From the NCBI RefSeq assembly GCF_020169515.1, contig NZ_JAHMHW010000001.1:434001-498000 (forward strand): 64,000 nucleotides of DNA, given 5' to 3'. Positions 35,136 to 44,154 of this stretch are shown here, one piece after another; position 1 is the first letter of the stretch, and every line of letters begins with the position of its first letter. The position numbers and the translations under genes are program-made. The stretch comes from Paenibacillus vietnamensis (GTDB taxonomy: Bacteria; Bacillota; Bacilli; Paenibacillales; Paenibacillaceae). The notes under the pieces are model-generated. The model was not told the DNA's origin, made no database searches, and saw nothing but the letters and a program-made list of their open reading frames with translations.

Positions 35136-35187
35136 AAAAAAGCTTCCGCCTCGTCCGTGACATAAGACGAAGTCTGGAAGCTTTTTT
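35136..35187. terminator. Bidirectional terminator
   Basis: AAAAAAGCTTCC pairs with GGAAGCTTTTTT (12 bp) between the convergent HAD and SIMPL genes. Confidence 0.85.
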
Positions 35188-35196
35188 CTCGCAACG

Positions 35197-35862
35197 CTAC
35201 TGGTACCAATACCAAACCCGGACGCTAGCCCTTACCGTCAATTGCCCCGGCTGGATCGGTGTCCCCGCGGCGTCTGCCTTCTGCAGGGAGAGCGCAAACG
35301 GTACGGGAGGGGGAGCTTGCGTCAGCTCCTGGACCTCACAGGGGATGGCTGCAAGCGCAACGCCCAAGCTGGCGGCGATCGTCTCGGCTTTTCTGCGCGC
35401 ATTGGCGATGGCAAGAGATAAGGCTTCATCCTCATACCTTTCGGGCTCCGACAAAGTAAACTGAAGGCTGGACACCTGATTGGCCCCGTGGGCAACCGCC
35501 GTGTCGATCAGCGCTCCGACCGAATCAACCATATCGGTTCTAATTTGCAGAAGATGAGTGATCTTGAAATCGCGGAACACCTGCTGTCCTTCAGGGAAAT
35601 CGTATTGCGGCTCAATCCGGAATTCGGCCGTCTGAATTTGTTCCCGCGGCAGCCCCAGCGCCAATAAAGCTTGAATGATGCCGCTGACCGCTTCTGCGTT
35701 CTCGGCCTGCAGCTCCTGCAGCTCCTTTCCTTCCGATATGGCCCCCAGCACGATGACCGCCTCGTCAGGAGTGGCGGAACGTTCGCCCTCGCCGGTAACT
35801 TCGATTGTGAACGGACATTTGGAATGCCCGGTTGCCGCCTGGCCGGCAAAATTCGTTTTCAT
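35197..35862 (-). CDS. SIMPL domain (DUF541) protein
   Basis: The 221-residue protein matches the SIMPL/DUF541 family: IEVTGEGERSATPDEAVIV near residue 20, repeated EALSLAIANARRKAETIA, and the C-terminal LTVRASVRVWYWY. Relatives such as BP26 and YggE form channel-like oligomers and are linked to oxidative stress. There is no clear signal peptide, unlike many Gram-negative members. AAAGGAGC precedes ATG 35862. The role here is unknown. Confidence 0.85.
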   Translation of the reverse strand: MKTNFAGQAATGHSKCPFTIEVTGEGERSATPDEAVIVLGAISEGKELQELQAENAEAVSGIIQALLALGLPREQIQTAEFRIEPQYDFPEGQQVFRDFKITHLLQIRTDMVDSVGALIDTAVAHGANQVSSLQFTLSEPERYEDEALSLAIANARRKAETIAASLGVALAAIPCEVQELTQAPPPVPFALSLQKADAAGTPIQPGQLTVRASVRVWYWYQ

Positions 35863-35968
35863 CGCATGCTCCTTTTTGGTGCTTTTATACCGATATATAT
35901 GAGGGATTGCGGCGAATTAGAGCGAATTGGTTTTAAGCAGCTGAGAGCAGCTGAGAATACTTCCCGCT

Positions 35969-36007
35969 TTTACAAATTTTACAGACACAGGTGACAGAGA
36001 CTTAACA
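35969..36007 (+). promoter_or_regulatory. Possible Pho box before phoX
   Basis: TTTACA (35969), TTTACA (35978), GTGACA (35991) and TTAACA (36002) form a series of PhoP-like TTHACA hexamers with uneven spacing. They lie 55-93 bases before the phoX start. Phosphate-starvation control by PhoP is inferred. Confidence 0.4.
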
Positions 36008-36061
36008 CTTCCTCCTTATGCTTGTCCTTGTAGAGGATAATAAAGATGAGGAGTGGACAGC

Positions 36062-37700
36062 TTGAATAAATCGATGGACCGCAAAACGTTTTTGTCTTAC
36101 TTGGGTACGGGGGGCGGCAGCCTTGGCTACAGCTTCGGCGGGATTGGGCGCTTTGAACGGCAAAGCCTCCGCTGCGTCTGCAACGGCCGACCATCTCTTC
36201 GGCTTCGGAACGAACCGGGTAAGCGGCTATTTCGAGCCGATTGAGCCTTCCAAGGCGGACAAACTGATTTTGCCTAAAAATTTCAAATATGACGTCGTAG
36301 CGGCATTCGACGATGTCATTAACCAAGCAGGCGAGCGTTTCGGCTCTGGCTGCGATTATAATGCATTTTTCCCGCTTAAGGGCTCGAATACGAGAGGATT
36401 GCTTGTCAATAACCACGAATACAGCACGATTTTCTCGATCGGTCCGGTGAAGGACGGCAAGATGACGGCGGACCAGCTCCACAAAAACTTGTACTACCAA
36501 GGCATGTCCGTAATCGAAGTTTACCGCGATGATAAAGGCGTGTGGAAGATGGACACGACCTCGACATATGCCCGCCGCATCAACGGTTATACGAAATTCG
36601 AAATGACAGGTCCGGCAAAAGGCGGCACGGCGCTCGGCGGCGCAACGACGGCTCAAGGCACGTTCGCGAACTGCTCGGGCGGCGTAACGCTGTGGAACAC
36701 GGTTCTGTCCTGCGAAGAAAATTTCGCGGAAACGGCTGCAGCTTCCAAGCTTCCGGAAACGCATTACGGCTGGGTCATCGAAGTGGATCCGTTTGACAAA
36801 TCGTATTTGAAAAAGCATACGGCTCTCGGCCGCTTCAATCACGAGAACACGGCGATGGGACTTGCCAAGGACGGACGCGTCGTGGTGTACATGGGCGACG
36901 ATAAGAAGGACGCTTGCGTCTACAAGTTTATAAGCAACGGGAAATACGAGAAGCAGAAAGGCCGCGCCAATTCCGCGCTGCTCGAGGACGGTACGCTGTA
37001 TGTGGCTAACCTGAAAACCGGAAAATGGGTGCCGGTTACGCTGGAGGAAGTGTCGAAGGCGATTAAGGAAAAGCCGGAGCAGCAAAAGAAATTCAAAACG
37101 CAGGGCGATGTTGTCACATATTGCCAGGAAGCCGCTATTTTGGTAGGCGGAACGCCGACCGACCGTCCGGAGGATATCGAAATTTCCCCGTTCGACAATA
37201 CGGTTTTCATCTGCCATACGAACAATGACAACCATGGCAATATTCACGGCCATATCACGCGTATCTTCGAAGCGAAAGACGACCTGGCTTCGCTCGAATT
37301 CGATTTTGAAATTTTCGCTGCCGGCGGACGCCAGTCCGGCTTCAGCTCCCCGGATAACCTGGCATTCGATTCGAACGGGCATCTGTGGGTTGTAACGGAC
37401 ATTTCGAGCAGCAGCCAAAATAAAGGCGTTCACAAATCGTTTATGAACAATGGCCTGTTCGTCATTCCGACAAGCGGACCGGATAAGGCGGTCGCTCTGC
37501 AGTTTGCTTCGGGACCGGTGGAAAGCGAGCTGACCGGACCGTTCTTTACTCCGGATGAACAGACGCTGTTCCTGTCGGTTCAGCATCCGGGCGAGAATAC
37601 GACGGATCTGAACAACCCGACGAGCAAATGGCCTCACCGTCCGGGCGACAGCAAGGCGCGCTGCGCGGTTGTCGCGATCAGCGGCTTTAAGTTGGGTTAA
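36062..37700 (+). CDS. phoX: PhoX-type secreted phosphatase (DUF839) with frameshifted signal peptide
   Basis: The full gene encodes a DUF839/PhoX alkaline phosphatase of about 545 residues: [15 protein letters not shown], then [26 protein letters not shown] and [10 protein letters not shown]. These enzymes use Ca2+ and Fe3+ to release phosphate outside the cell after Tat export. The start TTG 36062 (AGGAG 8 bases upstream) gives [17 protein letters not shown]. That frame is lost at a run of six G (36109-36114); dropping one G yields an alanine-rich Tat signal [18 protein letters not shown] in frame with the enzyme. From ATG 36123 the open frame runs to 37700. TatA and TatC genes follow directly. 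The twin-Arg motif is RK, not RR. Confidence 0.88.
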
Positions 37701-37728
37701 TTGAACGACAAACTCGGGAAATTCTCAC

Positions 37729-37757
37729 GCAGCCGGGGACTTCGCGTTCGCGGCTGC
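37729..37757 (+). promoter_or_regulatory. Weak stem-loop between phoX and tatA
   Basis: GCAGCCG pairs with CGGCTGC (7 bp). It may reduce read-through or protect mRNA; there is no long T-tract. Confidence 0.3.
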
Positions 37758-37783
37758 CATACTATTTTAAAGGAGATGTTTTT

Positions 37784-37999
37784 ATGCCGTTTGGTAATAT
37801 TGGTATCGGGGGCTTAGTGTTAATTCTCATTATTGCGCTTATTATTTTCGGACCTTCCAAGCTGCCGGAGCTGGGCAGGGCTTTCGGCAGAACGCTGAGC
37901 GAATTCAAAGGGGCTACGCGCGGTCTCGTGAACGGCGAGGATGAAGGAAAGCAAGAGGACGAGGAAGCGAAGAAGGCAGCGCCTGCTGCTGGCAAGTAA
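37784..37999 (+). CDS. tatA: TatA, twin-arginine translocase subunit
   Basis: The 71-residue protein has one N-terminal span, the hinge [14 protein letters not shown] and an amphipathic helix ending in a charged tail, as in TatA/E. It forms the pore component of Tat export. AAAGGAGATG precedes ATG 37784 and the stop is one base before tatC. Its place after phoX suggests a phosphatase-dedicated Tat system like B. subtilis PhoD-TatAdCd. Confidence 0.95.
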   Translation: MPFGNIGIGGLVLILIIALIIFGPSKLPELGRAFGRTLSEFKGATRGLVNGEDEGKQEDEEAKKAAPAAGK

Positions 38000-38000
38000 A

Positions 38001-38741
38001 ATGAAAAATCCGAACGATCAAAGCTTAATCGGCCATTTGGAGGAAATGCGGACAAGACTGATCCGGACGCTTGTTTCCTTCCTGGTCGCCATGGCGGCCG
38101 CCTTCCTGTACGTGGAGGAGATTTATGATTGGCTGGTGAGGGATATGGAGCAGAAGCTGGTGCTGCTCGGTCCCTCCGAGGTCATCTGGGTTTATATGAT
38201 GATCGCAGGGGTAGTGGCCATCGCCATTACGCTTCCGGTCGCAGCCTACCAGATCTGGAAGTTCGTTACGCCCGCGCTGCCGAACTCCACGAAGCGGGCC
38301 GCGCTGCTGTTCATTCCAGGCATCAGCGTCTTGTTTGCAGCCGGCATCTGCTTCGGTTATTTTATCCTCTTTCCGATGGTGCTGCATTTCATGAATCAGA
38401 TGGCGACGGGATCGTTTGAAACGATGTACACGGCGCAAAAATATTTTACGTTCATGATCCATATGACAGTGCCGTTCGGCCTGTTGTTTGAAATGCCGGC
38501 TATCGTGATGTTCCTGACGAAGCTGGGCGTACTCAATCCGGTTCGACTGGCCAAAGCGCGAAAGCTTGCCTACTTCGTGCTTGTTATCGTCGCGGTTACG
38601 ATTACCCCGCCGGATATTTTGTCCGACATTATCGTCGTTGTACCATTGTTCCTCTTATATGAAATCAGCATTACGATTTCCAAATTCGTATACCGGAATC
38701 AGCTCCGGGCGCAGCAGGAAATGTACCCGAGCACAAAATAA
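38001..38741 (+). CDS. tatC: TatC, twin-arginine translocase receptor subunit
   Basis: This 246-residue membrane protein has six spans and the TatC motifs SLIGHLEEMRTRLIRTL and FGLLFEMPAIVMFL. TatC binds twin-arginine signals and forms the receptor with TatA. ATG 38001 begins one base after the tatA stop; the frame is open further upstream inside tatA but no start there is supported. A terminator follows at once. Confidence 0.95.
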   Translation: MKNPNDQSLIGHLEEMRTRLIRTLVSFLVAMAAAFLYVEEIYDWLVRDMEQKLVLLGPSEVIWVYMMIAGVVAIAITLPVAAYQIWKFVTPALPNSTKRAALLFIPGISVLFAAGICFGYFILFPMVLHFMNQMATGSFETMYTAQKYFTFMIHMTVPFGLLFEMPAIVMFLTKLGVLNPVRLAKARKLAYFVLVIVAVTITPPDILSDIIVVVPLFLLYEISITISKFVYRNQLRAQQEMYPSTK

Positions 38742-38769
38742 AAGAGCGGCCGCGGCCGCTCTTTTTCCA
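38741..38769 (+). terminator. Terminator of the phoX-tatA-tatC operon
   Basis: AAAGAGCGGCC pairs with GGCCGCTCTTT and runs into T5; the A-rich 5' side could also serve the convergent permease gene. Confidence 0.88.
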
Positions 38770-38798
38770 TCTTTAATGCCGTTTCTCCAGCATGCGAA

Positions 38799-39866
38799 TC
38801 ATAACCATAACCAACCGACAAATCCGCAAAAAATGCCGGCTAAAATAACCGAGCCCAAAACGAAAACGAGCACTTTCCTCGGAAAAGCCTTGGAAACCAG
38901 AAGCAGCGAGGGCAAGCTGATCGCGGGAAGCGTCACAAGGAGCGCCGCGGCAGGTCCCGTGCTAATGCCTAACATCCGGAACGATTGAATGATCGGAATT
39001 TCGGCTGCCGTAGGAATAACGAACAAAGCCCCGACGATTGCAAACAGAATAATGGCGGCAATTCCTTCATTCAGCCAGACAGGAAACATGTAGCTTTGCA
39101 ATGCGGCTAATGCAAATACGGAGATCAGGTAGACGGGAGCAACCTGCAGAACCATTTTCCCAAAGCTTGTGCCCCACCTGATCCACACGGATGCGGATCG
39201 ATCTTCTCTGGACGAGAGCTCTCCAGCGGCGATGGCATCCGTTATTTTCTCCTGCCGTGCAAACCGGTTGGCCGCATAGCTAACCCCAAAGGTAATGAGG
39301 AGGCCGAATACAAGACGCAGAACGGTATATTTCCAGGATAAAACGAAGGTCATGAAAATAAGCGTTGCCGGGTTCAGAAGCGGATTCCCGAGCCAAAAAG
39401 CAAGGCTTGCACCAACCGACACTTGCTGTTTCCGCATGCCTGATGCAATGGGAGCCGCGCAGCAGGAGCACATCATGCCGGGAATGGAGGCTGCCCCTCC
39501 AAGCACCGTACTTTTCATGGATGAACGCCCGAGCAGCTGGTACAGCCAATTTGCCGGAAGCAAAGCCTGAATGAGAGTAGCGATGAGCATTCCGAGCAAG
39601 GCGGCTTTCCAAACCGATTTAAAATAAGTGATGGTGTATTGCAAGGCAGATTCCCAAATGGACAAAGCCTGATCCGTATTTATCCCAGTTAATATAGAAG
39701 TGCCGATCGAATGCTCGTTCATTGCCGTAAGAGCCTTTAGATAATAAGGCCACCATTTCACATAGGACAATCCGATTGCGGTCAACAGGACGAATAAGCC
39801 GATGAACAGCCATTTTTTCCGGTTAGATGGCTGATTGAGAAGTTTTGAGTGATGGACCGTTGACAT
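38799..39866 (-). CDS. ArsP/UPF0718-type permease with CSCCAAP motif
   Basis: The 355-residue protein has about eight to ten hydrophobic segments and the motif MMCSCCAAPIASGMRK near residue 132, characteristic of the permease family that includes the methylarsenite exporter ArsP. Other segments are FWLGNPLLNPATLIF and VGALFVIPTAAEIPI. GGAGG precedes ATG 39866. It diverges from selD and selU, so a role with selenium or thiol-bound metalloids is suggested (inference). Direction of transport is not known. Confidence 0.82.
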   Translation of the reverse strand: MSTVHHSKLLNQPSNRKKWLFIGLFVLLTAIGLSYVKWWPYYLKALTAMNEHSIGTSILTGINTDQALSIWESALQYTITYFKSVWKAALLGMLIATLIQALLPANWLYQLLGRSSMKSTVLGGAASIPGMMCSCCAAPIASGMRKQQVSVGASLAFWLGNPLLNPATLIFMTFVLSWKYTVLRLVFGLLITFGVSYAANRFARQEKITDAIAAGELSSREDRSASVWIRWGTSFGKMVLQVAPVYLISVFALAALQSYMFPVWLNEGIAAIILFAIVGALFVIPTAAEIPIIQSFRMLGISTGPAAALLVTLPAISLPSLLLVSKAFPRKVLVFVLGSVILAGIFCGFVGWLWL

Positions 39867-40025
39867 ATTAACCTCCGAGCGATTAGAAAAAGTTTTTACA
39901 AGCTATTGTGGATTATATCATAGACCTCCTCCTGAGAGTGAACAATAAAATTTGCGTTTTCAACGCTCTGCATGTACGATTTCTATAGTAAGCGTGAACA
40001 CGAATGCAAGAAAGGAATGAAGACG

Positions 40026-41075
40026 ATGAGCGAGTATGAAAATATAAAATTAACTTCATTATCCAGCAAGGGAGGCTGCGGGTGCAAAATAGGTCCTGCC
40101 GACTTGAAGCAGGTGATCGGGAGCTTGCCGGTTGCGGAGCAGCATCCGGATTTGCTTGTCGGTATCGACACAAGTGACGATGCCGGCGTATTTCGGATAA
40201 GCGATGAGTTAGCCTTGGTTCAAACGGTCGATTTCTTTACGCCTATCGTCGACGATCCGTATTCGTTCGGCCAAATCGCAGCCGCGAATGCGATTAGCGA
40301 TATTTATGCGATGGGCGGCAAGCCGCTAACGGTGCTGAACATTGTTGCTTTTCCGATTACGACATTGGATAAACGGATTTTGGCCGATATTCTCCGGGGG
40401 GCGGCGGATAAAGTGAAGGAAGCGGGGGCCACTCTGGTCGGCGGTCATTCGATTGACGATAAAGAGCCTAAATTCGGTCTTGCCGTTACCGGCCTCATCC
40501 ATCCCGACCGGATTAAAACGAACGCAGGTGCCAAAGCAGGCGATAAACTGATTCTGACAAAGCCGATTGGGGTAGGGATCCTTACTACATCCATCAAGAA
40601 AGACCAGCTTAGCGCAGCCGAGGTCGAAAGACTGACGAGCGTTATGGCGACGCTTAACAAAACCTCCGCCGAAATCATGAGCAAATACGAAGTAAACGGA
40701 TGTACCGACGTTACCGGCTTCGGCTTAGTCGGACATGCTCTGGAAATGGCTAAAGGAAGCGGCGTAGGCATTACCCTTGTAAAGGATTCGGTGCCGCTGC
40801 TGCCTCGCGTGAAGGAGCTGGCGGAAAACGGCTTTGTACCGGGCGGGACCAAAAACAACTTTATGCATGTAAAAGACGACGTCGTGTTCCCCGAACATTT
40901 GAGTCAGGTGGATCAGTGGATTTTATGCGATGCGGTCACGTCGGGGGGATTGCTTATTTCCGTAAATCCGGAACAAGCCGTAGCTCTGCTGGATGAACTC
41001 ATCCGAGGCGGCGTCGAAGCGAGTATTATAGGTGAAACAACGGCGGAGGGCGCCGGCCGTATTGTCGTGAAATAG
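40026..41075 (+). CDS. selD: Selenide, water dikinase (selenophosphate synthetase)
   Basis: The 349-residue enzyme makes monoselenophosphate from selenide and ATP. The glycine-rich active-site loop is SSKGGCGCKIG; Cys18 is at the catalytic position (TGC codon, not UGA) with Cys20 beside it. DTSDDAGVF, AANAISDIYAMGG and NGCTDVTGFGLVGHA are conserved ATP-site motifs. ATG 40026 lies 9 bases after AAAGGA; an in-frame ATG at 40017 is too close. The next gene encodes the selenouridine synthase that uses the product. Confidence 0.96.
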   Translation: MSEYENIKLTSLSSKGGCGCKIGPADLKQVIGSLPVAEQHPDLLVGIDTSDDAGVFRISDELALVQTVDFFTPIVDDPYSFGQIAAANAISDIYAMGGKPLTVLNIVAFPITTLDKRILADILRGAADKVKEAGATLVGGHSIDDKEPKFGLAVTGLIHPDRIKTNAGAKAGDKLILTKPIGVGILTTSIKKDQLSAAEVERLTSVMATLNKTSAEIMSKYEVNGCTDVTGFGLVGHALEMAKGSGVGITLVKDSVPLLPRVKELAENGFVPGGTKNNFMHVKDDVVFPEHLSQVDQWILCDAVTSGGLLISVNPEQAVALLDELIRGGVEASIIGETTAEGAGRIVVK

Positions 41076-41117
41076 CTGCTGGAGCAGGCACAAAGAGAGA
41101 TAGAGAGGGTAATTCAT

Positions 41118-42164
41118 ATGTTTCAAGACATAACGGTAGATGAATGGGCAGTACTCCGGTCCAATAAGGAGCTTGTGCTGATCGATGTCAGGTCACCGTC
41201 GGAGTACCGGGCGGCGACGGTTCCAGGAAGCTTAAACATTCCGTTATTCGACGATCAGGAGCGCGCGGAAATCGGAACTTTATATAAGCAGGTAAGCGTG
41301 CAGGCCGCTAAGGAAAGAGGCCTCGAAATCGTTTCTGCAAAGCTGCCGTCTTTTATCAAACAATTTTCCGAAATCAATCATAAAAAAGCGGTATTTTGCT
41401 GGCGCGGAGGAATGCGCAGTAAAACGACAGCCACTTTATTGTCCCTGATGGGGATCCATGCTTACCGGTTATCGGGCGGCTACCGCGCGTATCGGCAGTG
41501 GGCGGTCGAACAGCTGCAAACGATCCGGTTTGCGCCTCCAGCCTTTGTTTTGCATGGGCATACGGGCAGCGGCAAAACCGCGATTTTGCAAGGGCTGAAG
41601 CAAAAAGGACATCCCATATTGGATATTGAAGGGATGGCCGGGCACCGGGGTTCTATATTCGGAGAGATCGGACTGCAAGCCCATAATCAAAAAACATTTG
41701 ATTCTCTGCTGCTAAACGAACTGCATGCAAACAGCTCCGCTCCGTATGTTATTTTTGAGGCGGAAAACAGGAAGGTCGGAAAAGTTACGCTTCCCGAAGT
41801 GCTCATGGACAAGAGGGCATCCGGATATCATATTCTGATTGAATTGCCGCTTGAAGCACGTGTACGCCAAATTATTGAAGACTATAGGCCTTGGGAGCAT
41901 CCGGAGGAGTGTATGAATGCCTTTAAGCGGATCAGGGCCAGAATCCATACTCCTGTCGCAGCCGATATCGAGTTTTTTTTGAAAAACGAGCAATATGATA
42001 CGGCAGTAGAGCTGCTGCTCATCCACTATTACGATCCGAGGTATTCGCATTCCTCCGGTCTCCATCAAGAAATCATTTCTTCCGAAGTGAGAGCCTCGAG
42101 CGTCCAGGAAGCATTGCTCGCGGTCGAACAAATTGTTGGAACGGTGTCAGGACAGAGCGCATAA
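41118..42164 (+). CDS. selU: tRNA 2-selenouridine synthase
   Basis: The 348-residue protein has an N-terminal rhodanese domain with catalytic Cys94 in CWRGGMRSKT and a P-loop GHTGSGKT at residues 147-154. SelU (MnmH, YbbB) replaces sulfur with selenium at position 34 of some tRNAs through a geranylated intermediate, taking selenophosphate from SelD. It sits 42 bases after selD and ends before a strong terminator, so the two form an operon. No selA or selB gene for selenocysteine is in the window. Confidence 0.95.
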   Translation: MFQDITVDEWAVLRSNKELVLIDVRSPSEYRAATVPGSLNIPLFDDQERAEIGTLYKQVSVQAAKERGLEIVSAKLPSFIKQFSEINHKKAVFCWRGGMRSKTTATLLSLMGIHAYRLSGGYRAYRQWAVEQLQTIRFAPPAFVLHGHTGSGKTAILQGLKQKGHPILDIEGMAGHRGSIFGEIGLQAHNQKTFDSLLLNELHANSSAPYVIFEAENRKVGKVTLPEVLMDKRASGYHILIELPLEARVRQIIEDYRPWEHPEECMNAFKRIRARIHTPVAADIEFFLKNEQYDTAVELLLIHYYDPRYSHSSGLHQEIISSEVRASSVQEALLAVEQIVGTVSGQSA

Positions 42165-42180
42165 GATCGGCGTTTGAATA

Positions 42181-42223
42181 AAGAAGCCTCAAGCTGTTTG
42201 GTGAAAACGGCTTGAGGCTTCTT
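42181..42223. terminator. Bidirectional terminator after selU
   Basis: A 14-bp perfect stem (AAGAAGCCTCAAGC with GCTTGAGGCTTCTT) lies between selU and the convergent DUF2536 gene. Confidence 0.85.
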
Positions 42224-42232
42224 GTCTGAACG

Positions 42233-42442
42233 TTATCTTTTTGCTTTGAAATGGACGACCGCACTGTAATGAATTTTTTCCGTCTTCGGGTTAAAAACGG
42301 TTTGATGAGTGACGCTGTAAACGTCAAGCAGCAAAGCTTTATTCGTCTCGATCTGCTGATCGATTTTCTGCTCCAGCGCCTTCAGGTCGTACGCTTCAAA
42401 AAATTCAATCTTCGTTTCTATCAGGTCTAACCGGAAATCCAT
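42233..42442 (-). CDS. DUF2536 family small protein
   Basis: The 69-residue protein (LDLIETKIEFFEAYDLKALE near the start, then VYSVTHQTVFN) fits the DUF2536 family, which includes B. subtilis YrzA as far as I recognise it. It is soluble and without known function. AGGAGA precedes ATG 42442. It is a single gene convergent with selU. Confidence 0.75.
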   Translation of the reverse strand: MDFRLDLIETKIEFFEAYDLKALEQKIDQQIETNKALLLDVYSVTHQTVFNPKTEKIHYSAVVHFKAKR

Positions 42443-42504
42443 TTGTCTTGTCTCCTAAGCAGGGAATAATAGAACGATTCTATTATACATGCGCGGGCGG
42501 AGAG

Positions 42505-43935
42505 TTACAAAGCCTCGGTACGGGGCTTCAGCTTCGCCTCGTCGCCGGCGGCTTCCGCTTCCCAAAGCGCTTCGATCTGCTCCAGCGATTTTCCTTTTGT
42601 TTCCGGCACGATGCGCCACGTGAAGAAGAAGGCCAATACGGCCATGCTGCCGTAAATCCAGAACGTAGCTGCAGGTCCTGCCGAGCTCAGCATAGGCGGG
42701 AATGTCTGCGAGACGACATAGTCGGCCGCCCAAAGCGCCATTGCGGCGATCGCCGTCGCTTTGCCGCGGATCCGGTTCGGGAAGATTTCAGAGATGATGA
42801 CCCATACGACAGGCCCGAGCGAGACCGCAAACGATGCGACGTAAAGCAGGATGAAGATGAGAACGAGCGGCCCTGCCGCATGGCCGGTCTGGAAGGCGAT
42901 GCCAATGACGAGCAGACAAACGGCCATTGAGGCGGAGCCTGCGAGCAGCAGCGCTTTGCGGCCGACCTTGTCAATCAGCCATAGGGCAACGATCGTGAAG
43001 ACGAAGTTGATAAAGCCGACCAGAATCGTCTGCACCAGCGAAGCGTTGGTGCCTGCACCCGTTTCCTTGAAAATTTCCGGGGCATAATACATGACGGCAT
43101 TAATTCCGGTTACCTGCTGGAGAATAGCCAGCCCGACACCGGCGAATAAAGCGATTCGGAGCCCGGGTGCAAAAAGCTGCCGCAGCGAGCCGCTTTCCTC
43201 CTGCGCGAACGACTGCTTGATGTCCACGACCTCCTGCTTGGCGAGCTCTTCGCCGTGGATTTTCAGCAGGATCGGCAGCGCATCTGCAGGGCGCCCCTGT
43301 TTGATGAGCCATCTTGGACTTTCAGGCACAAAGGCAAGCAGAACCAAGAACAAAATGCCGGGTACGGCCCCGACGCCGAACATCCAGCGCCAAGCCGATT
43401 CTACGGCCCATACTTCATCGCCCGAGCCGGAAATCCACAGGTTCACGAAATAAGTCAGAAAAATTCCGCTAACGATCGCCAGCTGGTTGAGCGCCACCAA
43501 ACGGCCCCTGTATTTGGCTGGTGCGATCTCGGCGTTATAAAGCGGGCAAAGGGTGGAGGTAATGCCGATGCCGATACCGCCGACGATTCGCGCGATGACG
43601 AACCAAGTGAAGGTTTCCGGCAAAGCCGTCCCGACCGAGCTGATGACGAAAAGTACCGCCGCGGCGATCAGCACTTTTTTCCGTCCGAACCTGTCACTTA
43701 GTATGCCCGATACTGCCGCGCCTACGATACATCCGATAATCAAGCTGGAGACGGCCCAGCCGACTTGCAGCTTGGATAGCTCAAAGTGCTGCTCCATGAA
43801 GCCGACCGCCCCCGATACGACGGCCGTATCGAAGCCGAATAACAATCCGCCTAAAGCGGAAATGATTGAAATGAGCGTGACGAATCTTATGCTTACTTGT
43901 CCGTTTTTATTGCTTGTCGCTGTTTCCATTTCCAA
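42505..43935 (-). CDS. Sugar:proton symporter, MFS sugar-porter family
   Basis: The 476-residue protein has twelve spans and all sugar-porter signatures: GGLLFGFDTAVVSGA, DRFGRKKVL, PESPRWLIKQGR, ILQQVTGINAVMYYAPEIF and the end VPETKGKSLEQIE. It is close in type to XylE/AraE/GlcP symporters that import pentoses or glucose with H+. AGAGGAG precedes ATG 43935. It is transcribed in the same direction as the sensory operon behind it, but a terminator at 44112-44139 separates them, so it has its own promoter in the 219-base gap. Confidence 0.93.
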   Translation of the reverse strand: MEMETATSNKNGQVSIRFVTLISIISALGGLLFGFDTAVVSGAVGFMEQHFELSKLQVGWAVSSLIIGCIVGAAVSGILSDRFGRKKVLIAAAVLFVISSVGTALPETFTWFVIARIVGGIGIGITSTLCPLYNAEIAPAKYRGRLVALNQLAIVSGIFLTYFVNLWISGSGDEVWAVESAWRWMFGVGAVPGILFLVLLAFVPESPRWLIKQGRPADALPILLKIHGEELAKQEVVDIKQSFAQEESGSLRQLFAPGLRIALFAGVGLAILQQVTGINAVMYYAPEIFKETGAGTNASLVQTILVGFINFVFTIVALWLIDKVGRKALLLAGSASMAVCLLVIGIAFQTGHAAGPLVLIFILLYVASFAVSLGPVVWVIISEIFPNRIRGKATAIAAMALWAADYVVSQTFPPMLSSAGPAATFWIYGSMAVLAFFFTWRIVPETKGKSLEQIEALWEAEAAGDEAKLKPRTEAL

Positions 43936-44111
43936 ATTCTCCTCTCTGTATTTCCTTCCGGCCTTGAATTGAGTTCATTATAGCACGCGTCAGCCCGCGG
44001 CCGGCGGGCGATCTCCTGCACTTATCGGAGGTATTCCCGCACAATATTAGGGTGAAGGGAGGAGGAGCCGCGACCGGGACCGGAATAGCATTATATTGAG
44101 GCGGAAAACAC

Positions 44112-44139
44112 AAAAAAGTCCATGTCGGCAGACATGGAC
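44112..44139 (-). terminator. Terminator of the binding protein/kinase/regulator operon
   Basis: On the minus strand GTCCATGTC pairs with GACATGGAC around a 4-base loop and is followed by T6. Confidence 0.88.
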
Positions 44140-44154
44140 AGCAGCAAACGGCAA

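Noticed and set aside
35979-37637. 552-codon minus-strand frame opposite phoX
   Set aside because: It overlaps the well-supported phoX gene throughout, starts without a ribosome site and has the Arg/Val-rich composition of an antisense artefact.
40074-40088. Selenocysteine codon in selD
   Set aside because: The catalytic position is TGC (Cys) and no in-frame TGA occurs in the gene.
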